The notes under the pieces were generated by a model, which did not search any database, had not been told where the DNA came from, and saw only the letters and a program-made list of their open reading frames with translations. Below are positions 29,442 through 31,732 of a DNA stretch of 31,732 nt, piece by piece. Position numbers and translations under genes: made by a program. The DNA comes from a virus. The number at the start of each line of letters is the position of its first letter. The first letter of the stretch is position 1. The stretch covers positions 1 to 31,732 of IMG/VR virus record IMGVR_UViG_3300027797_000086; one strand, given 5' to 3'.

Positions 29442-29520
29442 GATTAGGAAGCAAGAAAGCAAATTATGTGGATGCCAATACAATGTACTCTGAAATAGGC
29501 TTATATGTGCCTACAAGGAC
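29404..29520 (+). repeat. Exact direct repeat of 1-117
   Basis: This stretch is identical to the first 117 bases of the window. The distance between copies, 29,403 bases, is the likely unit genome length if the molecule is circular or concatemeric. Divergence starts at 29521. Confidence 0.9.
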
Positions 29521-29779
29521 ATCTGATGGGCAAGGTGGCTTTACGACTACCTTTGCCTTGCAAGAAGTTGTATTTGGTGATTTTCGCCCTGAAAATCAAA
29601 ATAGAGCATTATTAGAGGCTCAATTAAGTTTTACTCGTTCTGCTAAGTTATATATCAGGTGCAATGTAACAATCAACAATAATTACCAAATAGAGGTAAA
29701 TGGTGATAGATATACAATACACTCTATTAAGGATGTAGAGGACCAGTTTAGATTTTATGAAATATTAATGTACTTCTAA
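29438..29779 (+). CDS. Head closure / head-tail joining protein (copy B)
   Basis: A 113-residue homologue of the 35-376 protein. The first 27 residues are identical, and 14 differences fall in the remaining part. I place the start at ATG 29438, matching copy A; an upstream ATG at 29396 in the same frame would overlap the connector gene by 46 bases. Role as in copy A. Its stop overlaps the next start by one base, as there. Confidence 0.78.
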   Translation: MRLGSKKANYVDANTMYSEIGLYVPTRTSDGQGGFTTTFALQEVVFGDFRPENQNRALLEAQLSFTRSAKLYIRCNVTINNNYQIEVNGDRYTIHSIKDVEDQFRFYEILMYF

Positions 29780-30303
29780 TGGCATTTGCAGTAAGTTTAA
29801 GTGGGATGAAGCAACTTGAAGGAAAGTTAAATAAATTAACTACTGCATTAAAGGAAGATGTAAGTAATGAAATAAATGCATCTGCACTTAAAATAGAGAA
29901 TCAAGCTAAAAAATTAGCACCTATTAATTTAGGTCAATTAAGAAATTCAATAGCATTAACAAAAGATAGTGAATTAACATATACAGTTGCAGCAAACGCT
30001 TCATACTCTGCTTATGTTGAATTTGGCACAGGACCACAAGTAAATGTTCCAGCTGACTTTTCATCTTATGCTCAACAATTTAAAGGCAAAAGTGGTGGCA
30101 AGTTTAAAGATATGGTTGATGCCTTAACTTTATGGGTAAAACGAAAGGGAATAGGTAATGGTAAAAATGATAAGGGTTTAGCTTATGTAATAGCTTTAAG
30201 CATACTAAGAAAAGGTATGCGACCTCAACCATTCTTAATACCAGCCTATGAAATGGAAAAACCCAAACTTATACAAAGACTAAATAAATTATTAAATGCT
30301 TAA
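29779..30303 (+). CDS. HK97 gp10-like protein (copy B, diverged allele)
   Basis: A 174-residue homologue of 376-939, with the same landmarks (Y-V-E-F-G-T-G, W-V-K-R-K-G, R-P-Q-P-F-L-I-P-A) but many substitutions and fewer residues after W-V-K-R-K-G. The divergence is much larger than in the head closure gene before and the tail completion gene after it, so the gp10 gene appears to be a mosaic segment. It overlaps the next gene by eight bases. Confidence 0.85.
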   Translation: MAFAVSLSGMKQLEGKLNKLTTALKEDVSNEINASALKIENQAKKLAPINLGQLRNSIALTKDSELTYTVAANASYSAYVEFGTGPQVNVPADFSSYAQQFKGKSGGKFKDMVDALTLWVKRKGIGNGKNDKGLAYVIALSILRKGMRPQPFLIPAYEMEKPKLIQRLNKLLNA

Positions 30304-30703
30304 TCCTAATATAGAAATAAAGAAATGGTTTTATACTAACTTGACAAGTTCAAGTGCATTGCCTGTTTATGATGGCATAGCACCTGATAATGCACCTAAT
30401 GAATATATCATTATGAGTGGCAGAACTTCTAATCAGGATCAAGGTAAAATCAGCTATACTAACTCGGTTACCATTGATGTTGACATTGTCATAAAAAATA
30501 GTAACTTTGGTTATAAAAGAGCCGAAACGATAAGCGATTTAATACTAAATGCAATCAATTCAGACACAAACATAACCCTTGCAAATGGGTTTTATGCTTC
30601 AAGTTTGGTGGTAGGTGCAATTAGGAATTTAGATGGTTTAAACCCTTTGGACAACGTATTTAGAACAATAATAACTTATAATTTAATAATAACTCAAAAT
30701 TAA
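30296..30703 (+). CDS. Tail completion / tail terminator protein (copy B)
   Basis: A 135-residue homologue of 926-1333 with nine substitutions by my count, all mild (for example V8I, E48D, I130L) except a few in the first 60 residues. At the nucleotide level a stretch of more than 70 bases in the middle is identical. The close match between two diverged neighbours suggests recent recombination or strong constraint here. Confidence 0.75.
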   Translation: MLNPNIEIKKWFYTNLTSSSALPVYDGIAPDNAPNEYIIMSGRTSNQDQGKISYTNSVTIDVDIVIKNSNFGYKRAETISDLILNAINSDTNITLANGFYASSLVVGAIRNLDGLNPLDNVFRTIITYNLIITQN

Positions 30704-30709
30704 AATAAA

Positions 30710-31159
30710 ATGGCAGAAACTAAAGTAAGCGGTAGAGATTACATCCTACTTGCAGACATAAACAACGATGGTACTTTTTTACCAGTTGCTTGTTTAACTA
30801 CAAACTCATTGACATCAACTAACGACACTATTGATGCAACTTCTAAGTGTGGTAATCAATACCAACCTAGTCCAGTATTTTCTCAATCTTTTGATTGTGA
30901 AGGTTTTGCAATTGATGAAACAGGAACTCCTAGTAAGGATTCTTACCAACAATTATATGTTGCTCATTCTGCAAAGACTTTATTTGCTATCAAAATGGGT
31001 AAAGCAACTCCAACTTCTGGAGATATTACTTATGGTGGTGCTGGTCAATTAGTGTTTATTAGCGATTTTGGAGTGCAAGCAGATGATGGTGATGATGTTA
31101 AATTTACTGCAACATTCGTAGTAAGTGTTCCACCAATTACACAAACTGAAACTGCATAA
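30710..31159 (+). CDS. Major tail tube protein (copy B)
   Basis: A 149-residue homologue of 1339-1779 with the same landmarks (T-I-D-A-T-S-K-C-G, D-S-Y-Q-Q-L-Y, D-D-V-K-F-T-A-T-F-V-V). It has an insertion of a few residues at Y-G-G-A-G-Q-L (near residue 109). If both copies belonged to one virion, it would have two tube proteins, which is rare, so alternative alleles is the easier reading. Confidence 0.82.
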   Translation: MAETKVSGRDYILLADINNDGTFLPVACLTTNSLTSTNDTIDATSKCGNQYQPSPVFSQSFDCEGFAIDETGTPSKDSYQQLYVAHSAKTLFAIKMGKATPTSGDITYGGAGQLVFISDFGVQADDGDDVKFTATFVVSVPPITQTETA

Positions 31160-31169
31160 TAAATAACCT

Positions 31170-31535
31170 ATGTTTGAATTAAGACTGGACAACAACAAAA
31201 CAATCCCCCTAAAATGGGGTACTTGGGCGATGAAAAGATTTTGCGAATTAGAGAATAAATCTCTTTTAGACTTAATCAATATTTTATCAAGTGGTGCTTT
31301 TGAATTAGGAACGATAGTGCATATAATACAAGCATCTGCCGAAAGTGGATGCAAAACACTAAATCAACCAATTGAATTTAACGATGTTATCGTTTGTGAT
31401 TGGATAGATGAAGTGGGAGGATTATCTGCAAAAGATGGTCAGCTAATAGATTTTATTAAATTTATGCAGACATCAATGGTTCCTGAAACAAAAGAAAATG
31501 CCGAAGTAACAAAGGATAAAGGAAAAAAAAAATAG
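31170..31535 (+). CDS. Tail assembly chaperone, upstream frame (copy B)
   Basis: A 121-residue homologue of 1791-2162. Both start M-F-E-L-R-L and share L-K-W-G-T-W near residues 13-18 and V-C-D-W-I-D-E further on, but they are clearly diverged. The lysine-rich end runs into an A10 run (31523-31532) followed directly by TAG. The -1 frame is open from this run to the end of the window, the classic chaperone arrangement. Confidence 0.8.
   Translation: MFELRLDNNKTIPLKWGTWAMKRFCELENKSLLDLINILSSGAFELGTIVHIIQASAESGCKTLNQPIEFNDVIVCDWIDEVGGLSAKDGQLIDFIKFMQTSMVPETKENAEVTKDKGKKK
31523..31532 (+). other. A10 slippery run (-1 frameshift, copy B)
   Basis: Ten A then T. Zero-frame codons are GGA AAA AAA AAA TAG, so A-AAA-AAA (31526-31532) is a canonical -1 slippery heptamer next to a stop codon. 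Slipping back one base continues as I-G-I-Y-S-W-D-S. Confidence 0.75.
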
Positions 31536-31732
31536 GAATTTATAGCTGGGATTCAATAATTATTCTCGCAATAGAAGTTGGCTTGACAATTAATGAGTTT
31601 TGGCAACTTACTTGGCGGGAATTTTTATTATATAAAAAGGCTTATGAGAATCAGCAGATAAAGGAGTGGGAAAGGACAAGAACTTTAGCTTATATGATTT
31701 ATAGGTCTAATTCAACGGATAAAAATCAGAAA
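31532..31732 (+). CDS. Tail assembly chaperone, downstream frame (copy B, partial)
   Basis: An open frame from the A10 run to the window edge with no stop. Its sequence (I-N-E-F-W-Q-L-T-W-R-E-F, then E-W-E-R-T-R-T-L-A-Y-M-I-Y) matches the copy A downstream part (R-P-N-E-F-W-E-M-T-W-K-D-F, then E-W-A-R-T-R-N-L-A-Y-I-V-Y). It has no start codon of its own at the 5' end and so depends on frameshifting. It is cut by the end of the window. Confidence 0.75.
   Translation, partial: MGIYSWDSIIILAIEVGLTINEFWQLTWREFLLYKKAYENQQIKEWERTRTLAYMIYRSNSTDKNQK

Overview
The window is an almost complete genome of a tailed phage (siphovirus-type Caudoviricetes with an HK97-fold capsid). The host is very probably a member of the Bacteroidota, Flavobacterium-like. 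The reasons are the strong A+T richness, start codons without Shine-Dalgarno sequences but with A-rich leaders, repeated promoter-like octamers of the Bacteroidota type (TAnnTTTG), and a tail fibre built from the S-T-D-W-x-T-F-N-x-K and L-G-I-G-T modules common in Bacteroidota phages. Every supported gene is on the + strand. I see no integrase, excisionase, CI-like repressor, tRNA, CRISPR array or insertion sequence.

Layout. 1-2457: last bases of a gp6-like connector gene, then head closure, gp10-like, tail completion, tail tube and tail chaperones (two frames). 2464-12093: tape measure, distal tail protein, a receptor-module/tube-like hybrid protein, a 1448-residue fibre with a C-terminal S74 chaperone-protease, and a small accessory gene. 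12120-14740: lysis region with several membrane or secreted small proteins (two holin-like, a nested pair with signal peptides) and a T4-type lysozyme. 14755-16233: metallophosphoesterase, a small protein and a mini-metallopeptidase, closed by terminators. 16356-16861: about 500 bp of non-coding DNA full of palindromes and GTTAC repeats, ending in the best promoter of the window (probable control region or origin). 16913-22882: early genes in one tight array, including RHH and HTH regulators, a stand-alone DnaA domain IV, an ERF annealing protein, a small protein with an SSB-like acidic tip, a replisome-organiser-like protein behind a structured leader RNA, a NinG-like nuclease and an orphan ParB-like protein. 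22907-29441: small terminase, a 54-bp dyad-symmetric repeat, large terminase, portal, MuF, protease, capsid and gp6-like connector.

The contig then runs again into head closure, gp10, tail completion, tail tube and chaperones (29438-31732). These are homologues of the genes at its own start, in the same order but diverged. The first 117 bases equal 29404-29520 exactly, after which the copies differ. The simplest reading is a circularly permuted or concatemeric genome of 29,403 bp in a mixed population, where the assembler went once round the circle from allele A and came back into allele B. A real tandem duplication cannot be excluded from the sequence.

Most noteworthy: the two-allele ends; the chaperone frameshift that needs a different shift in each copy; the 54-bp dyad of 9-bp units between the terminase genes (pac candidate); the leader RNA with a possible loop pseudoknot before the replication gene; and the palindrome-rich control region.
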